In this document: positions 15,836 through 25,412 of the stretch, in pieces
Layout: each line of letters starts with the position of its first letter
Numbering within the stretch: the first letter of the stretch is position 1
Assembly (NCBI GenBank): GCA_024228935.1
Contig: JAAESX010000094.1
Coordinates: 62,001-126,000 of the forward strand
Length of the DNA stretch: 64,000 nucleotides
Origin: Pseudomonadota bacterium
GTDB taxonomy: Bacteria; Myxococcota_A; UBA796; CAJQPC01
Reading direction: 5' to 3'
Position numbers and translations under genes: made by a program
Notes under the pieces: generated by a model
The model's input: the letters and a program-made list of their open reading frames with translations, nothing else
Told to the model about the DNA's origin: nothing
Database searches by the model: none

Positions 15836-17410
15836 ATGAAGCCCACCATCCGCACCATGTTCACCGCACTCGGCCTCGTGTCGACGATGGCGCTCGCGAC
15901 CGGTGCGTCGCTGACGTTCTACGAGGAGAGCCTTCCGAGCTCGATGAACCCGCTGTTCGCCCAGTCCATGGTCGACAACCGGGTCCACGAGCTGGTGCTC
16001 GACCGCATCTACCACCACGACCCCATCACGAACGAGCTGGTCTCGGACGTCGTCGAGCGCTGGGAGCTCGCGGATGGCGGCAAGGGTGTGCGGCTCTACC
16101 TCAAGAAGGGCATCAAGTGGCACGACGGTCAGTCGATGACGTCGGAAGACGTCTGCTTCACCATCGACGCGATGCTCGACGAGGGCACGCCCAGCCCGAT
16201 CGCCGAGAAGCAGCGCGCCGTGTTCAGCGGATGTGAGGCCGAGAAGGCGGATGTCGCCGTCGTGAAGTTCACGAAGGTCTTCCACAACCCGCTCAACCGC
16301 CTCGGCTTCCACGTCATCCCGAAGCACGTGTTCGGCGAGACGGCCATCCGCCCCGATCACCAGTTCAGCAACCGCCCCGTCGGCACCGGCTCGATGAAGG
16401 GCTCGATGGGCCGCCGCGGCGTCGTCTTCGAGAAGGTGAAGAACGAGCACCACGACGCGCAGATCGCCCAGATGACCCTCCAGGAGGGCAACGACCCGCT
16501 CGTCCAGGTGCGCACGCTCCTGACGAACGGTGTGCAGGGCATCATCGCGGTGCCGCCGCCGTACCGCGCCGACGTCTCGGCGTCGGACGAGCTCACGCTG
16601 AAGTCGTACGACCTCCGCAGCTGGTGGTTCGTCGCCGTGAATCAGGAGAAGCCCTACCTGAGCGACAAGCGCGTTCGGCAGGCGCTCAACCTCATCGTCG
16701 ACCGCACCGACCTGCGTCAGCTCTCCATCGGCGTGAAGCCCGGCGAGCAGAACAGCCCGTGTGAGTTCATCTCCGGACCGTTCGTCCAGACGAGCCCGTA
16801 CTACAACCGCTCGGTCGCCACCCAGCCCCGCTCCGACAAGGAGACGGCGTTCGCGCTGCTGGCCGAGGCGGGCCTCAAGCAGGTCGGTGGTCGCTGGCAC
16901 TACAACGGCCAGCCCATCACGCTGCGCATCGGCATGAAGGCGCCGCTGAACAACGAGGCGCCGGATCTCCTGTCCCAGGTCGGCAACCAGCTCGGCGCCG
17001 CCGGGTTCGACCGCCAGGAGTTCCGCATCACGGTGGACGACTGGAACCGCAAGGTGCTGACCGGTCAGGCCACCGACTACGACCTGGTCGTGGGCAAGTG
17101 GAGCTTCGGCCTGGTCGAGGACGTCAACCCGCTCTTCCACACGCGGAAGTCGGGCCGAGGCGCCCTGAACATCTTCAACTACGAGAACCCCCAGGTGGAC
17201 GCGCTGCTGGCGCAGTACGACGCCGCCCGGACGGACACCGAGGCCAAGGACGCCTACCACCAGCTCCACGAGAAGCTGGCGGACGAGCTGCCCTACCTGT
17301 TCCTCTGGAAGCTGGACACGAAGTCGGCCTGGCGGACCGAGGTCCGCGGGAACACGATCTCGCCCTACTACTACTGGACCGCGTTCGACAGCTGGAAGTA
17401 CGGCGGCTGA
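15836..17410 (+). CDS. peptide-type ABC transporter substrate-binding protein (SBP family 5)
   Basis: 524 residues. The ATG at 15836 follows a GGAG site and starts a signal peptide (MKPTIRTMFTALGLVSTMAL). Family-5 hallmarks: SSMNPLFAQSMVDNRVHELV, then VRLYLKKGIKWHDGQSMTSEDVCF split around position 100, and KPYLSDKRVRQALNLIVDR. C-terminal region LKQVGGRWHYNG and FHTRKSGRG fits DppA/OppA-type proteins. It binds peptides or a similar solute in the periplasm for the permeases encoded next. The substrate cannot be told from sequence. Confidence 0.9.
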   Translation: MKPTIRTMFTALGLVSTMALATGASLTFYEESLPSSMNPLFAQSMVDNRVHELVLDRIYHHDPITNELVSDVVERWELADGGKGVRLYLKKGIKWHDGQSMTSEDVCFTIDAMLDEGTPSPIAEKQRAVFSGCEAEKADVAVVKFTKVFHNPLNRLGFHVIPKHVFGETAIRPDHQFSNRPVGTGSMKGSMGRRGVVFEKVKNEHHDAQIAQMTLQEGNDPLVQVRTLLTNGVQGIIAVPPPYRADVSASDELTLKSYDLRSWWFVAVNQEKPYLSDKRVRQALNLIVDRTDLRQLSIGVKPGEQNSPCEFISGPFVQTSPYYNRSVATQPRSDKETAFALLAEAGLKQVGGRWHYNGQPITLRIGMKAPLNNEAPDLLSQVGNQLGAAGFDRQEFRITVDDWNRKVLTGQATDYDLVVGKWSFGLVEDVNPLFHTRKSGRGALNIFNYENPQVDALLAQYDAARTDTEAKDAYHQLHEKLADELPYLFLWKLDTKSAWRTEVRGNTISPYYYWTAFDSWKYGG

Positions 17411-17450
17411 GCGACCCCCGGGGCCACGGCTCCTGACCTGAGGTTCCCTG

Positions 17451-18365
17451 TTGAAGCGGTGGTGGATCCGGCCCCTGGTGCGCCTGGGTGCAGCGTTGCT
17501 GCTCCCCATCGCCGTGCCTCTGGTCATCACGCTGTTCATCTGGGCGCTGCCCGGTGACCCCGCGTCCATCGTGTGCCCGCCCGAGATCTGCGGCGGCACC
17601 GACAAGCTCGCCGCCGACTGGCATCTGGACCAGGGACCGTGGCACTTCTTCACCTGGTGGATCCAGGGCGCTGTGACCGGCGAGTTCGGGAACTCGTGGC
17701 GTCTGCAACCCGGCTTCCCGGTCGCCGAGCTCCTGGCCGAGTCCATCCCCTGGACCGCCTCGCTCGTGGCGCTGGCGTTCGTGCCGCTCCTGCTCGGAGC
17801 CACGGGCGCGGCGACCCGGTTCATCCCCGCGAAGCTCGACGGCGTCCTGCAGGGCGTGGGCCTCACGCCCGCCGTCGTCCTGTCCCTGTGCGCTGCCGCG
17901 CTCGTCACCATCCGGTACGGCGCCTTCGCCTACGACGACGAGGCCATGCGCGTGAAGCTGGTCCTCGGCGCCCTGGTGCTCGGGCTCGCCGACCAGGCCC
18001 TGTCCGGCGCGGTCACCGGCGTGCGCGGGCTGATGGAGTCCGAGCGGACCCAGCGCTACGTCCAGATCGCCATCCTGCGCGGTGAGAGCGTGCTCGCCAA
18101 CACCCTGCCCAACACGGTCGGGGCCCTCGCCGGTCAGATGCGGGCGCGGCTGCTGCACCTGCTGTCGGGGGCGGTCATCGTCGAGGTCATCGTGCGCATC
18201 GATGGGCTCGGCGACCTGCTGTGGCAGGGGACGCTGGCCCAGGACTTCGGCGTGGTGCTGGCTGCCGCGTTCGGCTTCTCGGTGCTGTCGGCGTCGCTGC
18301 TCCTCATCCAGGCCCTCGTCGAGGTCTTCACCGCCCTCCACATCCGCAGGGCCCCGACCGCATGA
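17451..18365 (+). CDS. ABC transporter permease, DppB/OppB type
   Basis: 304 residues from a TTG start with a GAGG site 8 bases upstream. Hydrophobic throughout with about six helices; N-terminal LPGDPASIVCPPE matches the first periplasmic loop of DppB-type permeases. The EAA-like loop is at about 198-220 (QIAILRGESVLANTLPNT). Forms the inner-membrane pore with the next product. ATGA overlap with it. This copy has a short first periplasmic region and an extra Cys pair (CPPEIC). Confidence 0.88.
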   Translation: MKRWWIRPLVRLGAALLLPIAVPLVITLFIWALPGDPASIVCPPEICGGTDKLAADWHLDQGPWHFFTWWIQGAVTGEFGNSWRLQPGFPVAELLAESIPWTASLVALAFVPLLLGATGAATRFIPAKLDGVLQGVGLTPAVVLSLCAAALVTIRYGAFAYDDEAMRVKLVLGALVLGLADQALSGAVTGVRGLMESERTQRYVQIAILRGESVLANTLPNTVGALAGQMRARLLHLLSGAVIVEVIVRIDGLGDLLWQGTLAQDFGVVLAAAFGFSVLSASLLLIQALVEVFTALHIRRAPTA

Positions 18366-19177
18366 ACCGCAAGCTCGCCATCGGCCTTGCGCTCCTGTGC
18401 TTCGCTGTCCTTTTCATCCCCGGCCTGTTCGCGCCCGAGCACCTGGCGCCGCCGGATCTGGACCTGCGCTACGCCGGACCGGGCGAGGTCTTCCCGTTCG
18501 GCGCCGACGCCTCGGGTCGGCCGCTGCTCGAGTACGCGCTCCAGGGCGCCTCGGTCGTGGCGCTCCCGGCCCTGCTCGCCGGCCTCGTCGTCGCGTTCAT
18601 GGGTGTCGTCGGTGGGCTGCTCGCCTGCACCGGCTCGTCCAAGGCCGAGGCGGCTGTCCAGGCCTTCGGCGAGATCGTCGGGGCGCTCCCGCGTATGGTC
18701 GTCGTCCTCGTTGTCGCGCTTCTGGTGCCCAAGGAGGCCCGCAGCCTTCTGCCCATCGCGCTGACCTGGGGCCTGCTCGCGGCCCCCGGTGCGATGGACG
18801 AAGCGGCGGCTGTCGCCGGACGACTCGGAGGGGCTCGCTTCGTCGAGGCGCTGAGGGCCCACGGCTTCTCTCGCGCCCGCATCTTCCTGTTCCACATCAT
18901 CGGGCTGAACCTGCGCCCGGTGGTCGTCCGGCAAGGCGTCGAGACGATGATGCAGGTCGTCTTCCTGGAGATCGGCCTGTCTTACCTAGCGGTCCAGGAC
19001 ACCCAGCCGAGCTTCACCCACGGCGACTCCGAGAAGAGCTGGGCCGACCTGCTGTACCTCGGGTACCAGGTGTTCCTCGACGTCGAGACCGGCCACGCGC
19101 TGGCGCTCGGGCTTGGCCTGGTCGGCGTCGTCGCGCTGTCGTCGGTGTTCGTCACCATCGCGGTGAGGTCCCGATGA
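18362..19177 (+). CDS. ABC transporter permease, DppC/OppC type
   Basis: 271 residues; ATG overlaps the preceding stop. N-terminal helix (LAIGLALLCFAVLFIPGLF), the DppC-like FPFGADASGRPLLEYAL, and the EAA loop AHGFSRARIFLFHIIGLN followed by TMMQVVFLEIGLSYL. Pairs with the DppB-type permease. Overlaps the ATPase gene by 4 bases. Confidence 0.88.
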   Translation: MNRKLAIGLALLCFAVLFIPGLFAPEHLAPPDLDLRYAGPGEVFPFGADASGRPLLEYALQGASVVALPALLAGLVVAFMGVVGGLLACTGSSKAEAAVQAFGEIVGALPRMVVVLVVALLVPKEARSLLPIALTWGLLAAPGAMDEAAAVAGRLGGARFVEALRAHGFSRARIFLFHIIGLNLRPVVVRQGVETMMQVVFLEIGLSYLAVQDTQPSFTHGDSEKSWADLLYLGYQVFLDVETGHALALGLGLVGVVALSSVFVTIAVRSR

Positions 19178-19908
19178 GCGGACACCTGCTCGAGCTGCGA
19201 GGCCTCACAATCCGCACTCCCGCTCGCACCCTGGTCGAGGGCATCGACCTGGACGTGCACGAGGGGCGCATCACAGCGCTCATGGGTCCGTCCGGAAGCG
19301 GGAAGAGCCTGTCGGCCCGAGCCTGCATGGGCTTCATCGAGGTGGACCCCGGGCTGACCGCCGGCACGCTGCGGTTCCCGCAGCTCTCGGGGAACAAGGA
19401 CTGGTTCGAGGGTATCCGCGACGGCCGCGTGCGAGCCCAGCAGCGGCTGCTCTCCCAGACGCGGCACCTGCGTGGTGGCTTCGTCACCTACGCGCCCCAG
19501 GCGGCCAGCTCGGCCCTGAACCCTGGTCGGACGCTCGGTCGTCAGCTCGAGATCGCGATCGGGCGGCGGGAGACGACGCCCTCGAGCCTCTCGGAAGCAC
19601 TCCTCGAGTGTCTCGAGGACGTTGGCCTGCCTTCGAGCTCGCTGGCGGCGCTCCCGGGCGAGCTGTCGGGTGGGCAGTGTCAGCGGGCGGCGCTCGCCGT
19701 CGCCGTGGCGCCGCTCCCCAAGGTCCTCATCGCCGATGAGCCCGAGACGGGCCTCGACCCGGTCCTCACCCGCCAGATCATCGAGCTGATGATTCGGGTC
19801 GCCCAGTCCAAGAAGTGCGGGATGCTGCTCATCAGCCATCACGAGGACACCGTGCAGCGTGTGGCCGACAACGTCGTTCGGCTACCCGGCGTCGAGGTCG
19901 CGAAATGA
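19174..19908 (+). CDS. ABC transporter ATPase, DppD/OppD type
   Basis: 244 residues. Walker A GPSGSGKS at 38-45, signature LSGGQCQRAALAVA, Walker B VLIADEPETGLD, H-loop LISHHED. DppD proteins usually have about 320 residues with a C-terminal peptide-transport extension; this one ends soon after the H-loop, so it is a short version. Energises transport together with the next gene product. Confidence 0.9.
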   Translation: MSGHLLELRGLTIRTPARTLVEGIDLDVHEGRITALMGPSGSGKSLSARACMGFIEVDPGLTAGTLRFPQLSGNKDWFEGIRDGRVRAQQRLLSQTRHLRGGFVTYAPQAASSALNPGRTLGRQLEIAIGRRETTPSSLSEALLECLEDVGLPSSSLAALPGELSGGQCQRAALAVAVAPLPKVLIADEPETGLDPVLTRQIIELMIRVAQSKKCGMLLISHHEDTVQRVADNVVRLPGVEVAK

Positions 19909-20678
19909 GCGACCCCATCGTCCGCATCACCGACCTGCACAAGACGTTCACGCTCCAGGGCGCGTGGCCGTGGAGCCCCAAGCGCGAGATCGAGGCGGTC
20001 ATCGGGTACGAGGACGAGGTCCGCGCAGGCGAGGTCGTCGCGCTCGTCGGTCAGTCCGGCTCGGGCAAGACCACCGTGTCCCGCATCGTCCTGGGTCTCG
20101 AGACGGCGAGCCGCGGCAAGGTCGAGATCGAGGGCCTGCCGTGGTCCGAGATGAGCGAGGCCGACCGGTTCGAGCATCGCGCGAAGTACCAGTACATCCC
20201 TCAGGACGCGATGAGCGCGCTCGACCCGCAGCAGACGGCGCTCGACCACGTCGTCGAGACCCTGCGCGTGCTGGGCGGACGCTCCAGCGAGCAGGCCGAC
20301 ATCGACGCCCGCGCGATGCTCGATCGACTCGGCCTGGCCGAGCGGTACGGCGCCTTGCCTCGGGAGATGTCGGGAGGGGAGCAGCGCCGCGTCACGCTCG
20401 CTCGCGTCCTGGCCCTGTCCCCTCGGCTCATCGTCGCGGACGAACCGACGTCGGGTCTGGAGCCGGATCGGCGCGAGGAGGTCCTTCGGGACCTGATCGG
20501 CAACCTGCCCGAGACGGCAGCGTGTATCCTTGTCACCCACGATCTGGCCGCTGCGAGGCGTTGGTGCACCCGTGCTCTCGTCATGCTGGAAGGGCGCGTG
20601 ATCGAGCGCCTGAAGTTCCCCGACGACGACCCGAAACACCCTTACGCCCGCCAGCTCTTCGACCCCTGGTCCGCTTGA
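19905..20678 (+). CDS. ABC transporter ATPase, DppF/OppF type
   Basis: 257 residues; ATGA overlap with the previous gene. Walker A GQSGSGKTT, Q-loop region YQYIPQDAMSALDP, signature MSGGEQRRVTLARVLA, Walker B LIVADEPTSGLE, H-loop LVTHDLA. The C-terminus DPKHPYARQLF matches the oligopeptide-transporter motif that ends this subfamily. Completes a five-gene transporter. Confidence 0.92.
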   Translation: MSDPIVRITDLHKTFTLQGAWPWSPKREIEAVIGYEDEVRAGEVVALVGQSGSGKTTVSRIVLGLETASRGKVEIEGLPWSEMSEADRFEHRAKYQYIPQDAMSALDPQQTALDHVVETLRVLGGRSSEQADIDARAMLDRLGLAERYGALPREMSGGEQRRVTLARVLALSPRLIVADEPTSGLEPDRREEVLRDLIGNLPETAACILVTHDLAAARRWCTRALVMLEGRVIERLKFPDDDPKHPYARQLFDPWSA

Positions 20679-20701
20679 GGACGCTCCTTCAGGACACCCC
20701 C

Positions 20702-21937
20702 ATGAGACTCACCCACATGACACTGCTCGGCGCGCTCCTCGGAGCCACCTGTGTCTCGAGCGTCGCCTTCGCGGGCGACGTCGAGGTCGCCGAGCACCGG
20801 CGTCTGTCCGAGGAGATGGAGCGCCTGGCCCAGCGCAACGCCTGGGCGGGGGTGGAGCGGAGCTTCAAGGAGCTCATCGTGCTCCAGGAGAGCGGCGAGG
20901 TCATCACCTACGAGGAGTGGCACCTCGGCGCCCAGGCCGCTCGTGCGCTCGGTGACATGAGCGCTGCTCGTGACCGCATCGCCCAGGCCGTGCGTCTCGA
21001 GGGCAAGGAAGAGGACATCGCCTGGCTCGAGCAGATCGACAAGAACTACGGGCCGGTCAACCTGCGCTCCGTGGACAAGGAGTCCGTCCCGACGCTGACC
21101 ATCGCGGCGATGCCGTTCGCCGCCGATCAGCGGGCTGCGCTGGAGTACGCGCAGAAGGAGCTCGCCGAGGAGCGGACCTTCAAGGGCCTGCTGCCCCCGG
21201 GTCAGTACACCTTCGAGGCCGGTGGCGTCGTCGAGACCTTCGCGGTCGAGGCCGCCCAGCTCGAGACGGTGACCGTCCGCCTGACCCCCTCGGGTGATGG
21301 CGGCAGCGGCGCGCTCTCGTACGTCGGCCCGCGCATCGACATCGGCGCCGGCTTCACGAGCGCCGGCCCCGCTGTTCCCGAGAAGGAGATGCCCCCGGGC
21401 TTCTCCGGCATCGGCGCCCGCGCCGGCGTGGGCCTCGAGGTCGGCTTCAAGCGCGGCTTCGGCGTCATGGCCGAGGTCGGGTACCACAACCTGGTCTCGG
21501 GCTCGGATCGCCAGGACATCGCCGGCGTGCCGAACCTCGCCGACTCGATGCACCTGGGGTACGGCGTGCTCGGGCCGACCTTCCGGCTCGGCAACGTCTG
21601 GCTGTCCGGTGGCGGCGTGCTCGCGATCGGCGTGGCTCAGGCCAGCGGCATCAACGAACTCGGGCAGGTGAACAACCAATGTCCGTACGGTTCGGAAGAT
21701 CCGGACTGCGCCTGGGTTTCTTCGGTCCCAGAGGAGCACCGCGAGTACTACCCATGGTCTGGCAAGCTGACGACATCGGGGTTCCAGGCATCCGCCGGGT
21801 TCGCCTTCATGGACATCGGCTCGAGCTTGCGCATGGGCGTGTCGGGTACCGGCGGGATGTTGCTGGACGACACCCGAAACTATCCCTGGGGACAGCTGGC
21901 CGTGACCATCGCGCCGGTCCCCGCGAGGAGCGAGTGA
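20702..21937 (+). CDS. exported protein: helical repeats plus possible outer-membrane barrel
   Basis: 411 residues. Signal peptide MRLTHMTLLGALLGATCV with cleavage near VAFAGD. Residues 25-120 are TPR-like helices. Residues 120-200 form a beta domain (LLPPGQYTFEAGG, reminiscent of PEGA-like carbohydrate or peptidoglycan-contact domains). Residues 205-411 have alternating strands with Gly/aromatic residues (VGPRIDIGAGFTSAG, GVLGPTFRLGNVWLSGGG), as in beta-barrels. Next gene starts directly after the stop. Confidence 0.78.
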   Translation: MRLTHMTLLGALLGATCVSSVAFAGDVEVAEHRRLSEEMERLAQRNAWAGVERSFKELIVLQESGEVITYEEWHLGAQAARALGDMSAARDRIAQAVRLEGKEEDIAWLEQIDKNYGPVNLRSVDKESVPTLTIAAMPFAADQRAALEYAQKELAEERTFKGLLPPGQYTFEAGGVVETFAVEAAQLETVTVRLTPSGDGGSGALSYVGPRIDIGAGFTSAGPAVPEKEMPPGFSGIGARAGVGLEVGFKRGFGVMAEVGYHNLVSGSDRQDIAGVPNLADSMHLGYGVLGPTFRLGNVWLSGGGVLAIGVAQASGINELGQVNNQCPYGSEDPDCAWVSSVPEEHREYYPWSGKLTTSGFQASAGFAFMDIGSSLRMGVSGTGGMLLDDTRNYPWGQLAVTIAPVPARSE

Positions 21938-22996
21938 ATGTGGCGTAGGGCAGTAGCGACCGCGGCTTTGCTGACGGCGACGATCGGTGTCGCCGAAGCG
22001 GCCGAGGTGACGACCTCGAACACGGGCCATGTCCAGAACCCTGTCTGGTCTCCGGACGGGCAGTGGCTGGCGTTCGAGATGAACAACATGAGCAACGAGG
22101 TCCAGCTCTGGCTGACCAAGGTGCAGGGAGCCAACCCTGGCTCTCCCAGCGAGCTCAAGATCCCCGGCGCGACCGGAACGTTCGGGACGGGGGGCTACCT
22201 GGCCGCCTCGCCGACGTGGACCGCGGCCCAGGGGATGATGGTCATCTTCGAGGGCAGCAACCCGGGCGGGACGCTGCGGCTCTACTACGCGACGCCGGGC
22301 GCAGGGGCTCCCAACGAGCTCATCCAGGCCTCGCAGATGACGGGCAACCTGCACGCGCCCGCGATGTCAGCGGACGGCGGGCGCTTCGCCTTCGTCAGTG
22401 ACAAGACCGGAAACGGCGACATCTACGTCTGGGAGGTCCAGAGCGGCGACATGTCGCCCATCATGGAGACCTCGGCCAGCGAGCACTTCCCGGTGTGGAA
22501 CGACGCCGCGACGACGCTCACGTACTCGCGCAAGAACAACGGCACCGAGGACCTGTTCACCTGGGACGGTTCCGGCGTGAAGCCGCTGAAGGGCGGCAAC
22601 GGTGACCAGACCCGACCCGTCTGGGTCGGCGACCAGGTCGCCTACTTCACGAGCGAGCGGGGCGAGGGCCTCTGGGACGTGGCGGTCACCGACACCGGTG
22701 GGAAGCGCAGCGTCGTAGCGAAGGACGTCCGGCTCCCGTCGCGCAGCACCCCGGCCATCTCGCCCGACGGCCAGTGGGTCGCCTACGGCACGATGACCGC
22801 CGACAAGGACGACCGCATCCTGCTGACCCGTCTCGACGGCAGCAAGACCGTGGAGATCCAGACCGGCGGCAAGGCGGCGGGTGAGCCCTCGCTGATCGAG
22901 GCCGGTGGCCGACTGCTGCTCGCCTACACCGCTCTCCCCGAGCAGGGCAGCGACTGGCGCCGACTGCACGTCGTCGACATCACGGGCAAGCTCTGA
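21938..22996 (+). CDS. TolB-like beta-propeller protein (PD40/WD40-like repeats), exported
   Basis: 352 residues. Signal peptide MWRRAVATAALLTATIGVAEA. Repeats with the PD40 signature: VWSPDGQWLAFE, AMSADGGRFAFVSDKTGNGDIYV split by short loops, FPVWNDAATTLTYSRKNNG, and AISPDGQWVAYG. TolB-type propellers work in the Tol-Pal envelope system, but many stand-alone ones have other binding roles, and no tol genes are adjacent. TGATG overlap with the peroxiredoxin gene. Confidence 0.87.
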   Translation: MWRRAVATAALLTATIGVAEAAEVTTSNTGHVQNPVWSPDGQWLAFEMNNMSNEVQLWLTKVQGANPGSPSELKIPGATGTFGTGGYLAASPTWTAAQGMMVIFEGSNPGGTLRLYYATPGAGAPNELIQASQMTGNLHAPAMSADGGRFAFVSDKTGNGDIYVWEVQSGDMSPIMETSASEHFPVWNDAATTLTYSRKNNGTEDLFTWDGSGVKPLKGGNGDQTRPVWVGDQVAYFTSERGEGLWDVAVTDTGGKRSVVAKDVRLPSRSTPAISPDGQWVAYGTMTADKDDRILLTRLDGSKTVEIQTGGKAAGEPSLIEAGGRLLLAYTALPEQGSDWRRLHVVDITGKL

Positions 22997-23463
22997 TGGC
23001 AGGACCGGAGGTCGGGGACGCCTGTCCGGACTTCGAGGGCGAGACGAACGAGGGGCAGGTGTCGCTTGCGAGCCTCGCCGGCAAGCGCTTCGTCCTGTAC
23101 TTCTACCCGAAGGACCAGACGCCGGGCTGCATCACCGAGGCCTGCGGGTTCCGGGATCTGTCCGCGGAGTTCGCACAGGCCGGCGCCGTGATCTACGGCG
23201 TCAGCAAGGACTCGCTGAAGAGCCACGCGAACTTCATCGCCAAGCAGTCGCTGAACTTCGAGCTCTTGTCCGACCCCGAGAAGACCGTGCATGCGGCGTT
23301 CACGACGTGGGTCGAGAAGAAGAACTACGGGCGCGTCTACATGGGCACCCAGCGCAGCACGTTCCTCGTCGACGAGAACGGCGTCTTGCAGGGCGTCTGG
23401 CGCAATGTGCGCGTGAAGGGCCACGTGGACAAGGTGCTCGAGGCGACGCGAGCGCTCTCCTAG
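22996..23463 (+). CDS. bcp: thioredoxin-dependent thiol peroxidase, Bcp/PrxQ family
   Basis: 155 residues, normal length. Peroxidatic Cys45 in the PxxxTxxC-type motif KDQTPGCIT and resolving Cys50 five residues later, which is diagnostic of the Bcp/PrxQ group. Reduces peroxides in the cytoplasm using thioredoxin. Last gene of the plus-strand run; stop 22 bp from the convergent patatin gene. Confidence 0.95.
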   Translation: MAGPEVGDACPDFEGETNEGQVSLASLAGKRFVLYFYPKDQTPGCITEACGFRDLSAEFAQAGAVIYGVSKDSLKSHANFIAKQSLNFELLSDPEKTVHAAFTTWVEKKNYGRVYMGTQRSTFLVDENGVLQGVWRNVRVKGHVDKVLEATRALS

Positions 23464-23485
23464 CGAGGGGTCTGGCCGAGAGGGT

Positions 23486-24652
23486 CTATCCCAGGAAGGC
23501 GGCCAGCTCCTGTTCCTGTGCCCGGGCGTCTTCCCAGCCCAGGCGCTCCAGCGTGCTCGTGTAGCAGCGGTCGAAGAACAGGTACGAGAGCAGGTCCGCC
23601 TCGTGGCCCTCGCGGTCGCTGATGGTGTCGAGCAGGAACCGGGTGGCTCGCGACAGCCGAGGCTCGGACGTCAGGTAGCACTGGGCGGCGACCCGTCCGA
23701 GGTCCTCGCGTGGCAGGACGAGCTGGGTCTCGACGCGGCGGTACCCTGCACCGCGACTGGGCGCGACGACGGTGTTGAGCCGCGCCAGGAAGTCCTCGCC
23801 GTAGGTCTCGGTGCCCCAATCGAAGATGGCGTTGAGCCGCTCGAGCCGCGACAGGTCCTGCTCGAGCGGGTCGAGCATGAGCACGTTGAGCACCTTTCCG
23901 AGGAGGAACACCAGGTTGGGGTTCTCGTGCGGCTGGGACAGCGCCTTCTGCGAGCGGATGGCGAACGGGCGCTTCACGCCCACGACCAGGGCTCGGTCCG
24001 CACCCATGCGAAGCATCGGAGACAGCGGCGTCGGCTGGCGAAGGCCCCCGTCGACGAACGGCTGCCCGTCGATCGAGATGGGCGGGAACAGGAACGGGAT
24101 GGCCGAGCTCGCCAGGATGTGCTCGCTCGTCATGCGGACGGGACGCACCGTGACCTGGGGGTAGGGCATCTCGTGCTCGAAGCCTGGGGCGGCCTCGACG
24201 AACAGGCTCGCCCGGCCCGTGGCCACCTCGGTCGCCGCGACCACGAACGCCTTCAGCGTGCCGCTCTCGAACGCGCGGCGCATGCCCTTGGCCGGGAACA
24301 GCTTGCGGACGAGCTTCTGTATGGGACGGGCGTCCAGGAACGCCGAGCCGATGTCCGGGTCCGGCGCCCAGAGCCGGGAAGGGGACCGCAACAGATCGAG
24401 GCCGTCGAACTCCCAGACGTCGCCCACCTCGAGATTGCGCCAGATTCGGGAGAGCCGTCGGCCGGTGGTCGGGTGCAGCCCGTGGCCCGCGATGAACGCG
24501 CCGTTGAGCGCCCCGACGCTGGTCCCCGACACCAGCGGGATCTCCATCGGCTTGTCCAGCCGCGGCACGATCTCGTTGGTGATGAAACGAAGCACACCGG
24601 CTTCGTAGGCGCCGCGAGCGCCTCCGCCCTGCAGGACGAGAGCGGTCGTCAA
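23486..24652 (-). CDS. patatin-like phospholipase
   Basis: 388 residues from a TTG at 24652 that overlaps the TGA of the exonuclease gene. Oxyanion loop GGGARG (9-14), nucleophile Ser45 in GTSVG, catalytic Asp201 in FVDGG, so the Ser-Asp dyad is complete. No signal peptide. The C-terminal 130 residues are helical. Hydrolyses acyl groups of phospholipids, probably cytosolic or membrane-associated. Last gene in a six-gene minus-strand run starting at 30124. Confidence 0.92.
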   Translation of the reverse strand: MTTALVLQGGGARGAYEAGVLRFITNEIVPRLDKPMEIPLVSGTSVGALNGAFIAGHGLHPTTGRRLSRIWRNLEVGDVWEFDGLDLLRSPSRLWAPDPDIGSAFLDARPIQKLVRKLFPAKGMRRAFESGTLKAFVVAATEVATGRASLFVEAAPGFEHEMPYPQVTVRPVRMTSEHILASSAIPFLFPPISIDGQPFVDGGLRQPTPLSPMLRMGADRALVVGVKRPFAIRSQKALSQPHENPNLVFLLGKVLNVLMLDPLEQDLSRLERLNAIFDWGTETYGEDFLARLNTVVAPSRGAGYRRVETQLVLPREDLGRVAAQCYLTSEPRLSRATRFLLDTISDREGHEADLLSYLFFDRCYTSTLERLGWEDARAQEQELAAFLG

Positions 24653-25410
24653 GCGGACAGCTCGAGGCTGACCGGACAGTGGTCCGAGCCCATCACGTCC
24701 GAGTGGATGTCGGCGCCGGTGATGCGGTCGCGAAGATCCTCGGTCGCCAGGAAGTAGTCGAGCCGCCACCCGATGTTCTTCTCGCGGATGCCCCAGCGGG
24801 TGGACCACCACGTGTAGCGAGCGGGGAAGGTGTCGAACATGCGGAAGGTGTCGACGAAGCCGGCGTCCAGGAACCGCGTGATCCAGTCGCACTCGATGGG
24901 CATGAACCCGGACTTCTTCCGGTTCTGCTTGGGCCGAGCGATGTCGATCTCGAGGTGGCTGGTGTTCAGGTCGCCCGTGATGACGACCTTCCGGCCCGCC
25001 GCGCGGAGCTTGCACACGCACGCCAGCAGGTCCGCGTAGTAGTCCAGCTTGTACTGCAGCCGCTCGGGCCCCTTGCCGCCGTTCGGGAAGTACCCGTTGA
25101 CCAGCGTGACGTCGCCGATGTCGACCAGCAGCGTGCGTCCCTCGACGCCGTACTTGTCGCTGAAGTCGTACCGGACGTTGGTCATCGGCAGCCGCGACCA
25201 GATGGCGACGCCCGAGTAGCCCTTCTTCTGGGCGTTGTGCCAGACCATCTCGTAGTCGGAGAACGCCTCGAGCTCGGCGGGCTCCTGGCCGGGCTGGACG
25301 CGGGTCTCCTGCAGGCAGATGACGTCGGCGTCGAAGGCCTGCATCGCCTCGACGAAGCCCTTCTTCACGCAGGCGCGGATGCCGTTGACGTTCCAGCTGA
25401 CCAGCTTCAT
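24649..25410 (-). CDS. xth: exodeoxyribonuclease III / AP endonuclease
   Basis: 253 residues, typical length. Motifs of the ExoIII family: SWNVNGIRA, QETR with catalytic Glu35, GYSGVAIWSR, TGDLNT (Asp147, Asn149), RLDYFL, and SDHCPV with Asp243 and His244. It cleaves abasic sites and removes 3' blocks in base excision repair. It is 2 bases from the upstream CDF transporter gene and overlaps the patatin gene, with which no functional link is obvious. Confidence 0.95.
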   Translation of the reverse strand: MKLVSWNVNGIRACVKKGFVEAMQAFDADVICLQETRVQPGQEPAELEAFSDYEMVWHNAQKKGYSGVAIWSRLPMTNVRYDFSDKYGVEGRTLLVDIGDVTLVNGYFPNGGKGPERLQYKLDYYADLLACVCKLRAAGRKVVITGDLNTSHLEIDIARPKQNRKKSGFMPIECDWITRFLDAGFVDTFRMFDTFPARYTWWSTRWGIREKNIGWRLDYFLATEDLRDRITGADIHSDVMGSDHCPVSLELSA

Positions 25411-25412
25411 CG